Positions 42,948-53,499 of a DNA stretch of 64,000 bases are shown in pieces. The notes below the pieces were generated by a model. That model ran no database searches, was not told where the DNA came from, and saw only the letters and a list, made by a program, of their open reading frames with translations. The translations under genes were made by a program, and so were the position numbers. Source of the DNA: Thalassospira sp. HF15 (GTDB lineage Bacteria; Pseudomonadota; Alphaproteobacteria; Rhodospirillales; Thalassospiraceae); the NCBI RefSeq assembly GCF_011806525.1, contig NZ_JAAVKI010000005.1, positions 62,001 to 126,000 of the forward strand. Direction: 5' to 3'. How positions within the stretch are numbered: position 1 is the stretch's first letter; the number at the start of each line of letters is the position of its first letter.

Positions 42948-45713
42948 ATGCTTTCCTCGGAACTGGTTATCCTTGTCTCGCTGATCTATGTCGGCCTGCT
43001 GTATGCAATTGCATGGTGGGGCGACAAGCGTGCACGCGATGGCCATTCCTGGGTGCGTAATCCGACGGTCTATACCCTGTCGATTGCTGTATATTGCACG
43101 TCCTGGACGTTTTATGGTGCAGTTGGCACCGCGGCGCGCAACGGACTTGAATACCTGACGATCTATCTGGGTCCGACCGTGATCTTTCTGGGCTGGTGGT
43201 TTTTGCTGCGCAAGATGCTGCGCATTTCCAAGGCCCATCGCATCACCTCGATCGCCGACTTTATATCGTCGCGCTATGGCAAAAGCACACAGCTTTCCGT
43301 CCTTGTCACCCTGATCGCGGTGATCGGCACCACGCCCTATATCGCGCTTCAGCTGAAAGCGATTGCCACCAGTTACACCGTGCTGACTGGCTGGGAATTC
43401 GGCATGATCGAACCGGTCCGCGAAACGGTCAGCATCTTTTCCGACAGTGGCTTTTGGGCCGCCGTTGGCCTGACGCTTTTTGGCATTCTGTTTGGCACGC
43501 GCTTCATTGATGCTGATGAACATCACGAAGGCATGGTTGCTGCCATCGCTTTTGAAAGTCTGGTCAAGCTGTTTGCCCTTCTGGCTGTCGGGTTCTTCGT
43601 GTCCTTTGTCATGTATGACGGGCTTGGCGATCTGTTTGCACAATCGGCCGAAAACGCCGATACGGCAAAACTTCTGGTGCTGCCCGAAGGTGGCAGCTCG
43701 CGCTGGCTGACCCTGATGATGTTATCCATGGCGGCCATTTTGTGCCTGCCGCGTCAGTTTCAGGTCATCATTGTTGAAAACGTTGATGAACGTCATCTCG
43801 CCACCGCAAGCTGGGCTTTTCCGCTTTATTTGCTGGCGATGAACCTGTTTGTTCTGCCGATTGCGCTGGCCGGGCTCGGTGCGCTTCCCGTCTGGTCGGA
43901 CCCGGACTTCTTTGTGATTTCCGTGCCGCTGTTTGAAGGTCAGTCGTTGCTGGCCCTTCTGGCCTATGTCGGCGGTTTGTCGGCCAGTACCAGCATGGTG
44001 ATTGTCGCGACCATTGCGCTGTCGACCATGGTTTGTAACGACCTGATCGTGCCCGCCCTTTTGCGCATTCGCCCGCTCCGTCTGACCGAACGCGATGATC
44101 TGACCGGGCTTCTGATCTTTATCCGGCGGGCTTCCATCGTCGTTGTCGTATTTATGGGCTTTGCCTATTACCGCTCCGCCGGGGCAAGCGATGCGCTGGC
44201 AGAAATCGGGCTGATTTCCTTTGCCGCAATTGCGCAGTTCATCCCGATCATGATTGGCGGACTTTACTGGAAGGGCGGCACGCGCACCGGTGCGCAGGTC
44301 GCACTTACTATCGGCTTTGCTGTTTGGGGCTATACGCTTTTGCTGCCGTCGCTTGCTGATAGTGGCTGGATGGATCCATCGCTTATTCTCAATGGCGCGT
44401 TTGGTCATCCGTGGTTGCGGCCTGAAAGCCTGTTTGGGTTGAACGATTTTGCCCCGCTGACCCATGCGCTGATATGGTCGATTTCGCTGAATACGGCGGC
44501 CTATGTCCTGATCAGCCTGTTTACCGAACCAAGCGCGCTGGAACGCATTCAGGCGACCCTGTTTGTCGATGCCTTTTCGCGTAAAGGTCAGGATACGGTG
44601 ATCTGGCGGTCATCGGCCTCGGCCAATGATCTTTATGAACTGGTGGAACGGTTTTTGGGGCGTGATCGCGCCTATCAATCCTTCCGTCAGTTTGACCGAA
44701 GCATTGATCCTTCCTGGCGCGGCAAGGGGGAAGCCGATGCTGACATGATCGCCTTTACCGAACGGCTTCTGGCGGGCTCCATCGGGGCGGCATCGGCGCG
44801 CGTGATGGTATCCTCGGTCGCAAAGGGCGAAATGGTCAGCCTTGATGAAGTGCTTGAGATTTTGGAAGAAACCTCACACGTCATTGAATATTCCCAACGC
44901 CTTGAAACCAAATCGCGCGAGCTTGAAAAAGCTGCCGCCGAACTGCGTGCGGCCAATGAACGGCTTAAAGAACTCGACCGGCTCAAGGATGAATTCCTGA
45001 CCATGGTCAGCCATGAATTCAGAACGCCACTGACCTCGATCCGGTCGTTTTCGGAAATTCTGGTCGATTCCCCGAACCTTGACCACAAACAGACGGACCA
45101 TTTCCTTGAAATCATTGTGCGCGAAAGCGAACGCCTTACGCGCCTGATTGATGACCATCTTGACCTTGCCCGTCTTGAGGCTGGGCATTCCGACTGGCGG
45201 GCGGTCGAGGTTGACCCGCGCACGGTGCTTGATGAAAGCATCGAGGCCGTCAAAGGCATGTTCGATGCCAAGGGTGTTGTCCTGACCAAGGAATATTCGC
45301 GAAATTCGGCACTTCTGCATGTGGACCGGGATCGCCTGACACAGGTCTTTATCAACCTGTTGTCCAATGCGGCCAAGTTCTCTGATCCCGACCATCCCGA
45401 GGTTTCGGTGCGCGGGGAAGCCATGGATGGCGGCTATCTGGTATCGATCACCGATAACGGCAAAGGCGTCGCGCCCGACGAACTTGAGATCATCTTTGAC
45501 AAGTTTTCGCGCGGCGGCAAATACGCCGATGACAAACCAAAACCTTCGGGATCGGGGCTTGGTCTTGCGATTGCCAAGCATGTTGTCGAACACTGCCAGG
45601 GCAAGATATGGGCCGAAAGCCCGCCGGGGCGTGGGGCAACTTTCCGAGTCTTTATCCCCGGCAAGATCATGGAGGCCATTGATCCGGTCAAACCCGGCAC
45701 ATCTGATCAATAG
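42948..45713 (+). CDS. Sodium/solute symporter-histidine kinase fusion (CbrA/CrbS-like)
   Basis: The 921-aa protein starts with an SSS (SLC5) transporter domain of about 13 helices (~1-500). A linker region that may be STAC-like (~530-640), a short coiled coil, HisKA with His689 (MVSHEFRTPL) and HATPase with NLLSNAAKFSD, DNGKGVAP and GSGLGLAIAKH follow. Such proteins sense or transport a solute and signal by phosphorylation; CbrA and CrbS control amino-acid and acetate use. It is encoded with a receiver protein and a small membrane protein. Solute identity is open, but the nearby ScfR-type gene favours acetate or other short-chain acids. Confidence 0.88.
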   Translation: MLSSELVILVSLIYVGLLYAIAWWGDKRARDGHSWVRNPTVYTLSIAVYCTSWTFYGAVGTAARNGLEYLTIYLGPTVIFLGWWFLLRKMLRISKAHRITSIADFISSRYGKSTQLSVLVTLIAVIGTTPYIALQLKAIATSYTVLTGWEFGMIEPVRETVSIFSDSGFWAAVGLTLFGILFGTRFIDADEHHEGMVAAIAFESLVKLFALLAVGFFVSFVMYDGLGDLFAQSAENADTAKLLVLPEGGSSRWLTLMMLSMAAILCLPRQFQVIIVENVDERHLATASWAFPLYLLAMNLFVLPIALAGLGALPVWSDPDFFVISVPLFEGQSLLALLAYVGGLSASTSMVIVATIALSTMVCNDLIVPALLRIRPLRLTERDDLTGLLIFIRRASIVVVVFMGFAYYRSAGASDALAEIGLISFAAIAQFIPIMIGGLYWKGGTRTGAQVALTIGFAVWGYTLLLPSLADSGWMDPSLILNGAFGHPWLRPESLFGLNDFAPLTHALIWSISLNTAAYVLISLFTEPSALERIQATLFVDAFSRKGQDTVIWRSSASANDLYELVERFLGRDRAYQSFRQFDRSIDPSWRGKGEADADMIAFTERLLAGSIGAASARVMVSSVAKGEMVSLDEVLEILEETSHVIEYSQRLETKSRELEKAAAELRAANERLKELDRLKDEFLTMVSHEFRTPLTSIRSFSEILVDSPNLDHKQTDHFLEIIVRESERLTRLIDDHLDLARLEAGHSDWRAVEVDPRTVLDESIEAVKGMFDAKGVVLTKEYSRNSALLHVDRDRLTQVFINLLSNAAKFSDPDHPEVSVRGEAMDGGYLVSITDNGKGVAPDELEIIFDKFSRGGKYADDKPKPSGSGLGLAIAKHVVEHCQGKIWAESPPGRGATFRVFIPGKIMEAIDPVKPGTSDQ

Positions 45714-45744
45714 CCCGAATAGGCCCGGCACCCGACAGAAAACA

Positions 45745-45780
45745 ACAAAAGGCGCGTCCGTTTCCCGACGCGCCTTTTGT
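45745..45780. terminator. Bidirectional intrinsic terminator
   Basis: ACAAAAGGCGCGTC (45745-45758) pairs perfectly with GACGCGCCTTTTGT (45767-45780). The A-rich left and T-rich right sides serve the rightward kinase operon and the leftward mmsA transcript. Confidence 0.9.
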
Positions 45781-45800
45781 TTGTGCTGTCCGAGGACTGC

Positions 45801-47300
<1,500 letters not shown>

Positions 47301-47400
47301 TGGGTTTCTCCCGATAAACCTGATGATCAGTGGGACGATCTTAATATAAGTGGGGTGTTTCCCCTAAATAACTTGATCGCATTATGACTATGCACAGGGA

Positions 47401-47437
47401 TGCACATCAATTATCATTTTCGCAAATTCGATGTGCA
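47401..47437. promoter_or_regulatory. Inverted repeat in the mmsA-lysR divergent region
   Basis: TGCACATC (47401-47408) and GATGTGCA (47430-47437) form a perfect 8-bp inverted repeat spaced 21 bp, close to the LysR gene start (47470). It could be the LysR recognition or autoregulatory site, although LysR boxes are usually shorter (T-N11-A). Confidence 0.4.
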
Positions 47438-47469
47438 AAAATTAAAGTCATCACAGGATCACCCCCACC

Positions 47470-48393
47470 ATGGATTGGGATCGTTTCCGTATCTTTCTTG
47501 CTGTCGCCCGGCAGGGCCAGATCCTTGCCGCCGCCCATCAGCTTGGCCTCAACCACGCAACCGTCGGCCGCCAACTGACCGCCCTTGAAAAGGAACTTGG
47601 CACCAAACTGATTGAACGGCGCACCACCGGATCGGACCTGACCGCAGCCGGACGAGAATTGATGCAGGCGGCAGAGGCCGCTGAATCTGCTTTCTTGCGG
47701 GCGGGCACGGCTGTTTCCAACCAAACAGAAACCATCAGTGGCACCGTCCGCGTCGGCGTCCCCGATGGATTGGGCAACTACTTTCTCGCAAGTGAGTTGG
47801 CTCACTTTGCATCAAACCACCCGGACCTCGTCATCCAGCTGGTGCCGCTGCCACGCACATTTTCCCTCTCACAACGCGAAGCCGATATCGCCATCACACT
47901 TGATCGCCCCAAACAGGGACGTCTGGTGATCAGCAAACTCACCGACTACACGCTCAGTGTCTATGCCAGCAAATCCTATATCGAACGCTTTGGCGCGGTT
48001 GAAACCGAGGCAGATCTGACAGACCGCCTGTTTGTCACCCATATCGAAGATCTGATTTACAGCCGTGCGCTCGATTACGCCGCGCGTCTTGGCAAGTTGA
48101 TGAAGCGCCGCTTTGAATGCGGCAGCGTGGTGGCCCAGATGGAAGCGGTCCGCAATGGCTATGGCATCGGCATCCTGCACGACTACGCCACCGAAGGCAT
48201 CCCGGACCTCGTTCGCCTGCTGCCGGAAATCCGCTTCACCAGAAACTACTGGATGCTCCAGCACCCGGATACCAAGGACACGCGGAGTTTGGCAGCGATT
48301 GCAGAGTATATTACTCGGGTTGTCCGGAGCGCACGAAGTCGGTTCGTAGTAGAGCACTCCCTCCAAAGAGACATCATAACACACAAAAACTAA
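47470..48393 (+). CDS. LysR-family transcriptional regulator
   Basis: The 307-aa protein has an N-terminal LysR helix-turn-helix ([45 protein letters not shown], residues ~6-50) and a periplasmic-binding-like effector domain. Divergence from mmsA suggests it controls mmsA, perhaps in response to a semialdehyde pathway intermediate. The ATG follows a GGATCACCCCCACC stretch with a weak ribosome binding site. The end of the gene is AT-richer than its start and runs toward the AT-rich orphan gene. Confidence 0.88.
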   Translation: MDWDRFRIFLAVARQGQILAAAHQLGLNHATVGRQLTALEKELGTKLIERRTTGSDLTAAGRELMQAAEAAESAFLRAGTAVSNQTETISGTVRVGVPDGLGNYFLASELAHFASNHPDLVIQLVPLPRTFSLSQREADIAITLDRPKQGRLVISKLTDYTLSVYASKSYIERFGAVETEADLTDRLFVTHIEDLIYSRALDYAARLGKLMKRRFECGSVVAQMEAVRNGYGIGILHDYATEGIPDLVRLLPEIRFTRNYWMLQHPDTKDTRSLAAIAEYITRVVRSARSRFVVEHSLQRDIITHKN

Positions 48394-48493
48394 CCTTAGG
48401 TTGAATTTCCCCTTGTTGCCGTGCACAAAACGAAGCTAGAATGCGGGATAATATTGTCTTTGATATTCAAACCACAAACTAGGACGAGCACTA

Positions 48494-48832
48494 ATGGACA
48501 TTGGCAAGCTTATTGAAGAAAAAGGGGCCGTTTACGCATTTCGCACGGTTGGCATAGCATTGTTTGCTGGCGGGGGTAGCGAAGCTGCAGGTGCTTTTAC
48601 GTTTAGCTGGCTATCCGGCAACAGCAACCTAGGGTTGGCTTCTGTGCTAGCCGGGACACTTTTCATTGTCTCATCTTCATTACTTAACGTCTATATTAAG
48701 TCAAATATGAAGCAAGCTGAGCTTGCAAGAATGCAAGCCAAGCACCTTCGAACTCTGTCAGAAGCTTTCCACAGCATCGCCGAAAAAGAAGAACTTGCCG
48801 AGTTCGAGAGGCAGATGAATGGCCAACACTAG
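48494..48832 (+). CDS. AT-rich orphan membrane protein
   Basis: The 112-aa protein has two hydrophobic segments (~20-38 and ~47-67) and a C-terminal helix rich in Lys/Glu/Gln (YIKSNMKQAELARMQAKHLRTLSEAFHSIAEKEELAEF) likely to form a coiled coil. Codon use and base composition (TTA, AGA, ACT) differ from all neighbours, and the flanking ~200 bp on the right is gene-free and AT-rich. AGGACGAG gives a modest ribosome binding site. I recognise no family. Recent transfer is likely; function unknown. Confidence 0.6.
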   Translation: MDIGKLIEEKGAVYAFRTVGIALFAGGGSEAAGAFTFSWLSGNSNLGLASVLAGTLFIVSSSLLNVYIKSNMKQAELARMQAKHLRTLSEAFHSIAEKEELAEFERQMNGQH

Positions 48833-49042
48833 TTAAGTTAGAACATCAAAGATAGTGAATTCAGTTCTTTAGTAAGATTTTAAGAAGCGTTCTATCATCT
48901 TCTGCACAGGCACGCTAAAGAACTGAAAAGAATTGATAATTGACCAGTAAGGAAAGGTAGTAAGGACGGGCCTTCAGACTTGAGCTACACTGAGAACTGA
49001 AGGCAGGCAACCCTTATAATGGGTTCAAATGCTTCACTTTGA

Positions 49043-49504
49043 TTAGCTGTTAGACTTCAACGGCGCCCTGCTCTGCTCATTCCCGGCATCAATCGCTTTC
49101 GCCATCAAGCGCAACAGCTCTGATTGTTCCTCCCCATCAAGCCCCGCCAACATGCTTTGCTGTGCTTGCTGGACGGCCGGGCTGACTTTGGCGAAGGTGT
49201 CGCGGCCCTTGTCAGTCAGGTGGAGTTCGCGCGCACGGCGGTCGCGGGTGCTGACAACGCGTTCGATATAGCCTTTCTGAACCAGACGGTCGACGACACC
49301 GGTGATGGTGGCGCGGTCATAAGCGATCAGGCCGGCCAGAGTCGCCTGATCCACGCCATCAATCTCGGCGATTTTGGCCATGGCGGCATATTGCACCGGG
49401 GTCAGGTCGATCCCGGTCTTGGCGACCTCGGCGTGGAAGATTGCCACGGCAATCTGTTGAAAACGCCGGATAAGATGGCCTGGCATCTGATCAACTTCAC
49501 TCAC
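49043..49504 (-). CDS. MarR-family transcriptional regulator
   Basis: The 153-aa protein has the MarR winged helix (LTPVQYAAMAKIAEIDGVDQATLAGLIAYDRATITGVVDRLVQKGYIERVVSTRDRRARELHLTDKG), including the DxRxR-like wing. The GTG at 49504 is chosen because AGGAGG lies 5 nt upstream; a GTG at 49510 would overlap that site. It is divergent from the flavin monooxygenase gene and probably represses it, responding to an aromatic acid, as many MarR proteins do. Confidence 0.87.
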   Translation of the reverse strand: MSEVDQMPGHLIRRFQQIAVAIFHAEVAKTGIDLTPVQYAAMAKIAEIDGVDQATLAGLIAYDRATITGVVDRLVQKGYIERVVSTRDRRARELHLTDKGRDTFAKVSPAVQQAQQSMLAGLDGEEQSELLRLMAKAIDAGNEQSRAPLKSNS

Positions 49505-49543
49505 ACGCACCTCCTGATCGGGCCGTTATCTTGACAGCCCGAT

Positions 49544-49567
49544 TAATAGTAAGCATACTTATCATTA
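49544..49567. promoter_or_regulatory. Candidate MarR operator
   Basis: TAATAGTAAG (49544-49553) and CTTATCATTA (49558-49567) form an imperfect palindrome (8 of 10 pairs) around a 4-bp centre, the size expected for a MarR dimer. It lies between the divergent MarR and monooxygenase starts. Confidence 0.55.
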
Positions 49568-49644
49568 GCACACAAATTATATAACAATCCGTAGTGCCTG
49601 TTATTTCGCAACTTCGGAGATTTGTCCAATTCGGAGGAACAATC

Positions 49645-51591
49645 ATGCAATTCCATCTCGACGGTTTTCGCGCTGGTGACCCGACCATCGAACCGGCCAA
49701 CACAGCCACTGATGCACTGCAGGGAGATACTCTGCCAAGCGAGGTGGATGTCCTGATTGTCGGCAACGGCCCGGCGGGTCTGACCCTTGCCGCCCAGTTG
49801 GCCGCCTTCCCCAACATCAAAACCCGCATCGTTGATCAGAAAGATGGCCCGATGGAACTGGGTCAGGCAGATGGCATTGCATGCCGCACGATCGAGATGT
49901 TCAATGCATTCGGTTTTGCCGAGCGGGTGTTGAAAGAAGCCTATTGGGTCAATGAAGTTTCGTTCTGGAAACCGGATCCGGCGGATCGCAGCAAGATTGC
50001 CCGGACCGACACCATTCAGGATACCGAAGACGGCCTTTCGGAATTCCCGCATGTGATCCTTAACCAGGCACGCGTGCATGATTTCTATCTTGATGTCATG
50101 CGTAATGCGCCGAACCGTCTGGAACCCGATTATTCCCGGCAAGTCATCGATGTCGCGATTGATCCCAAGGCCGGCACCAAAAGCAGCCCCAGCCACCCGG
50201 TAACTGTAACGCTTGAGCGCACTGACCCCGATCACGCCGGGCAGCGCGAAACTGTTAGGGCACGCTACGTGGTTGGTTGTGACGGGGCGCGAAGTGCGGT
50301 GCGCAAATCGCTTGGTCGCGAGCTTCGTGGTGATTCCGCCCATCAGGCATGGGGCGTGATGGATGTACTATGTGTCACGGACTTTCCCGACATCCGCAAG
50401 AAGGCCACCATTCATTCCGCCAATGAGGGCAATGTCCTGATTATCCCGCGTGAAGGTGGCTATCTGGTGCGCTTGTATGTCGAGCTCGACAAACTGGCCG
50501 AAGGCGAACGCGTTGCCAGCCGCAACATCACATCAGACCATCTGATTGCCGCCGCCCAGCGCATTCTTCATCCCTATACGCTGGATGTGAAGGAAATCGC
50601 CTGGTGGTCGGTCTATGAGATCGGCCAGCGCCTGTGTGAGAAGTTCGACAACCTCAATGGCGAGGCCTCTGCCACCCGTATTCCCAACGTCTTCATTGCC
50701 GGTGATGCCTGCCACACCCATAGCCCCAAGGCCGGTCAGGGCATGAATGTTTCAATGCAGGATACCTTTAACCTTGGCTGGAAACTGGCCGGTGTTCTTG
50801 AAGGCCGGATCAAGCCGGAAATCCTGCACAGCTATTCAGAAGAACGTCAGGCGATTGCCAAGGAACTGATCGATTTTGACGGCAAGTTCGCCAAGATGTT
50901 CAGCGCCCGCCCGAATGAGGACGGCACAACCGACAGCAATGGCGTCGATCCCAAGGAATTCCAGAAATACTTCATCCAGCAGGGCCGCTTTACCGCCGGC
51001 ACCGCCACCCGTTATACGCCCTCAATCCTGACCGGTCCGGATACCCACCAGGATCTGGCAAAGGGATTTGTGATTGGTATGCGTTTCCACTCGGCACCGG
51101 TGGTGCGCTTGTCGGATGCCAAGCCGGTACATCTTGGCCATTGCGCCAAGGCCGATGGGCGCTGGCGGCTTTATGCCTTTGCCAGCAAGGAGGACCGCGG
51201 CCAGCCGGGATCAGGTATTCACGCGCTGTGTGACTTCCTGCAAAACGCCCCCATCTCGCCAATGGCAAAGTTCAACCGCAACGGCGAAGACCCGGACAGT
51301 GTTGTTGACGTGCAGGCCATTTTCCAGCAGCCCCATCGCAGCCTTGCGATTGAAGCCATGCCAAAACTTTTGCTGCCGCGCAAAGGCAAATACGGCCTGA
51401 CGGATTATGAAAAGATCTATTGCCCGGATTTGAAATCGGGTGCTGATATCTTTGATCTGCGCAGCATTGATCGTGACCACGGTTGTATGGTTCTGGTCCG
51501 CCCGGACCAGTATATTTCCCATGTCCTGCCGCTTGATGCCTATGGGCAACTCAGTGCGTTTTTAAGCAACATCCTGATTGCGCAAAACTGA
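49645..51591 (+). CDS. FAD-dependent aromatic hydroxylase (3-hydroxybenzoate 4-monooxygenase/phenol 2-monooxygenase type)
   Basis: The 648-aa protein has the FAD site GNGPAG (40-45), the DG motif VGCDGARSAVRK, the GD motif FIAGDACHTHSPKAGQGMN and a C-terminal thioredoxin-like domain, the layout of phenol hydroxylase and MobA. It adds a hydroxyl ortho to a phenolic OH with NAD(P)H and O2. Length and sequence style fit 3-hydroxybenzoate 4-monooxygenase, giving protocatechuate, but phenol or related acids are possible. The ATG at 49645 has GGAGGA 8 nt upstream. A MarR gene lies divergent, and a strong terminator follows. No ring-cleavage gene is present. Confidence 0.85.
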   Translation: MQFHLDGFRAGDPTIEPANTATDALQGDTLPSEVDVLIVGNGPAGLTLAAQLAAFPNIKTRIVDQKDGPMELGQADGIACRTIEMFNAFGFAERVLKEAYWVNEVSFWKPDPADRSKIARTDTIQDTEDGLSEFPHVILNQARVHDFYLDVMRNAPNRLEPDYSRQVIDVAIDPKAGTKSSPSHPVTVTLERTDPDHAGQRETVRARYVVGCDGARSAVRKSLGRELRGDSAHQAWGVMDVLCVTDFPDIRKKATIHSANEGNVLIIPREGGYLVRLYVELDKLAEGERVASRNITSDHLIAAAQRILHPYTLDVKEIAWWSVYEIGQRLCEKFDNLNGEASATRIPNVFIAGDACHTHSPKAGQGMNVSMQDTFNLGWKLAGVLEGRIKPEILHSYSEERQAIAKELIDFDGKFAKMFSARPNEDGTTDSNGVDPKEFQKYFIQQGRFTAGTATRYTPSILTGPDTHQDLAKGFVIGMRFHSAPVVRLSDAKPVHLGHCAKADGRWRLYAFASKEDRGQPGSGIHALCDFLQNAPISPMAKFNRNGEDPDSVVDVQAIFQQPHRSLAIEAMPKLLLPRKGKYGLTDYEKIYCPDLKSGADIFDLRSIDRDHGCMVLVRPDQYISHVLPLDAYGQLSAFLSNILIAQN

Positions 51592-51630
51592 TCGCCACCA
51601 GCAAAAACGTTCGACCGCGCAAACAAAACA

Positions 51631-51659
51631 AAAGCCCGTTCAATCCTGAACGGGCCTTT
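51631..51659. terminator. Intrinsic terminator after the hydroxylase gene
   Basis: GCCCGTTCA (51634-51642) pairs with TGAACGGGC (51647-51655) over an ATCC loop, flanked by AAA on the left and CTTTG on the right. It lies between two convergent genes and can act on both strands. Confidence 0.8.
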
Positions 51660-51683
51660 GAAACATCAAAAAATGACGAATGG

Positions 51684-52097
51684 TCATTTATTTCGCCATT
51701 CGATCTCGAACTTGGTCTGCGGCGACAAGGTGCGCAGCTTGTCTTCGAGATAGGTCTGCATTTCGACAAGACTGTTTTCGTCGGCAGCTGACATCGCGAC
51801 CGTCAGAAACAGAGACGTCGCACTCAGCTCGCAGGCGCCTTTTTCGAACATCAACAAACCTGCATCGGGTTCGCGCAGGGTGCCTTTGACATCCTCGCCA
51901 CGGGCCTGCAGCATCAGCCCCTTGAAATAACAAGGTGCACTGCGGAGATAAATGTCCGCAAACGCAAAGCTGTCGGCACCGCTTTGCTGCTTGGAAGTTT
52001 GAGAAACAGGGGACGTGCCTTCAATCGAAACATCCATCGATTTGACCGCATCCGGCCAGGCTTCATTCACTTTGATCGCCAGGTTAGACATGTGCAT
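51684..52097 (-). CDS. Small protein, possibly 5-carboxymethyl-2-hydroxymuconate isomerase-like
   Basis: The 137-aa protein has two similar-looking beta-alpha-beta halves (SFAFADIYLRSAPCYFKGLML and LSATSLFLTVAMSAADENSLVEMQTYLEDKL) and ends FEIEWRNK, like the FEIEE end of CHMI/HpaF isomerases. It lacks the catalytic N-terminal proline of those enzymes, so activity is doubtful. The ATG at 52097 has AAGGA 6 nt upstream. Its place between a hydroxylase and an FAH-family hydrolase is consistent with aromatic catabolism, but the assignment is weak. Confidence 0.5.
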   Translation of the reverse strand: MHMSNLAIKVNEAWPDAVKSMDVSIEGTSPVSQTSKQQSGADSFAFADIYLRSAPCYFKGLMLQARGEDVKGTLREPDAGLLMFEKGACELSATSLFLTVAMSAADENSLVEMQTYLEDKLRTLSPQTKFEIEWRNK

Positions 52098-52418
52098 CAC
52101 CAATCCTTTAAGGGCGCAATATGCGCACGGTATCCCCATACCCCTTGGACACGCATTTCACATTGCTTAAGCGCTGAACAATAATGACTATCAGTCATTT
52201 ATCGCACAACACCAAAGAACGTCAATGCACTTTATCATGACAAAAATGTTCGAAATCGCGAAAGGCGCAAGCCCGAAGATGGTATTTTTGCCGCGGCACC
52301 GGCGCAAATATGCCCATTCCGGCAGAAAATCTTGGTTTTACAGAGGCATGCGCCCCGCATCACATTGGTGTGAGGCGGGTGCATCGGAAACGTTTGGGTC
52401 AACGCATAACAGGGTTGC
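52098..52418. promoter_or_regulatory. Gene-free stretch with a perfect TetR-like palindrome
   Basis: No gene is supported. AATGACT-ATC-AGTCATT (52183-52199) is a perfect 7-bp-arm palindrome about 90 bp upstream of the leftward gene at 52097, typical of TetR-family operators; no TetR gene is in the window. Nearer the hydrolase stop, an imperfect stem around 52350-52378 (CCGCATCACA with TGTGAGGCGG) could help end the leftward FAH-family transcript. Confidence 0.45.
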
Positions 52419-53261
52419 TCAGCCCTGAATCACATCCTGACGCTGCGCGCCCAGACCATCGATTCCCAATTCCATAACGTCCCCGGGCTTCAGGAAGACC
52501 TGCGGGTTTTGCCCCATGCCGACACCGGGCGGCGTCCCGGTCGAGATAATATCACCGGGCTGCAGGCTCATGAAACGTGACAGATAGCTGATCACGAATG
52601 CGACGCCATAGGCCATGGTTTTCGTACTGCCATCCTGATAGCGCTTACCATTGACATCAAGCCACATGGAAAGGTTTTGCGGATCAGGAACCTCGTCGCG
52701 GGTGACCAGCCACGGACCAATCGGGCCAAAGGTATCGGCACTTTTGCCCTTTACCCACTGACCGGAATGTTCAAGCTGAAAGGCGCGCTCGGAGATATCA
52801 TTGCTCAGGCAATAGCCTGCGACATAGTCAAGCGCATCGGCTTCATCGACGTACTTGGCATGTTTGCCAATCACCACGCCCAGCTCGACCTCCCAGTCGG
52901 TCTTGGTCGAACCGCGCGGGATTTCGATTGTGTCGTTCGGGCCGCACACAGCCGAGGTCGCCTTAAAGAAAATGATCGGTTCCGGCGGCAATTCCATGCC
53001 CGCCTCTGCGGCGTGGTCGGAATAGTTCAACCCGATACAGATAAATTTCCCCGGACGCCCGACACAGGCTCCAATGCGCGGATCACCTGACACGACCGGA
53101 AGGCTTTCCGGATCAATGGCAGCAATGCGTGCAAAGGTTTCATCCGAAATCGTGCCCGGATCAAGATCATCAATCACACCCGAAAGATCACGGATAACCC
53201 CGCCCGCATCACAAAGCCCCGGTTTTTCTGATCCCTTGGGGCCATAACGCAAAAGCTTCAT
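52419..53261 (-). CDS. Fumarylacetoacetate hydrolase (FAH) family protein
   Basis: The 280-aa protein has the FAH C-terminal domain: FICIGLNYSDHAAEAGMELP, a metal site in DWEVELGVVIGK (Glu/Asp) and GDIISTGTPPGVGMG. Family members hydrolyse C-C bonds of acylpyruvates or decarboxylate 2-oxo-hept-3-ene-dioate in aromatic meta-cleavage or homoprotocatechuate pathways. The ATG at 53261 follows AGGAG. The substrate is not decided; related enzymes also act as ureidoglycolate lyase-like or lactonase proteins. Confidence 0.85.
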   Translation of the reverse strand: MKLLRYGPKGSEKPGLCDAGGVIRDLSGVIDDLDPGTISDETFARIAAIDPESLPVVSGDPRIGACVGRPGKFICIGLNYSDHAAEAGMELPPEPIIFFKATSAVCGPNDTIEIPRGSTKTDWEVELGVVIGKHAKYVDEADALDYVAGYCLSNDISERAFQLEHSGQWVKGKSADTFGPIGPWLVTRDEVPDPQNLSMWLDVNGKRYQDGSTKTMAYGVAFVISYLSRFMSLQPGDIISTGTPPGVGMGQNPQVFLKPGDVMELGIDGLGAQRQDVIQG

Positions 53262-53499
53262 GATCTGATTTCTCCTGGTGGCGTCGTGTGATCCTCTTAC
53301 GGTTTGCATAAGTGCAAAGACCGAAAAAAGAAGAACTTATTGGTGATACCCTAGTGATGTCACATCCTGAGCACTCCGTGCAAGCCAATTGGAAAATCAT
53401 GTTTCAACCTGACCAATCTGACCACCCTGATTGCTCTGACGCCGCAATTCGATATCATCAGCGCAATAATCCGTTCGACCCAAAAGGAACACGAAAGAC

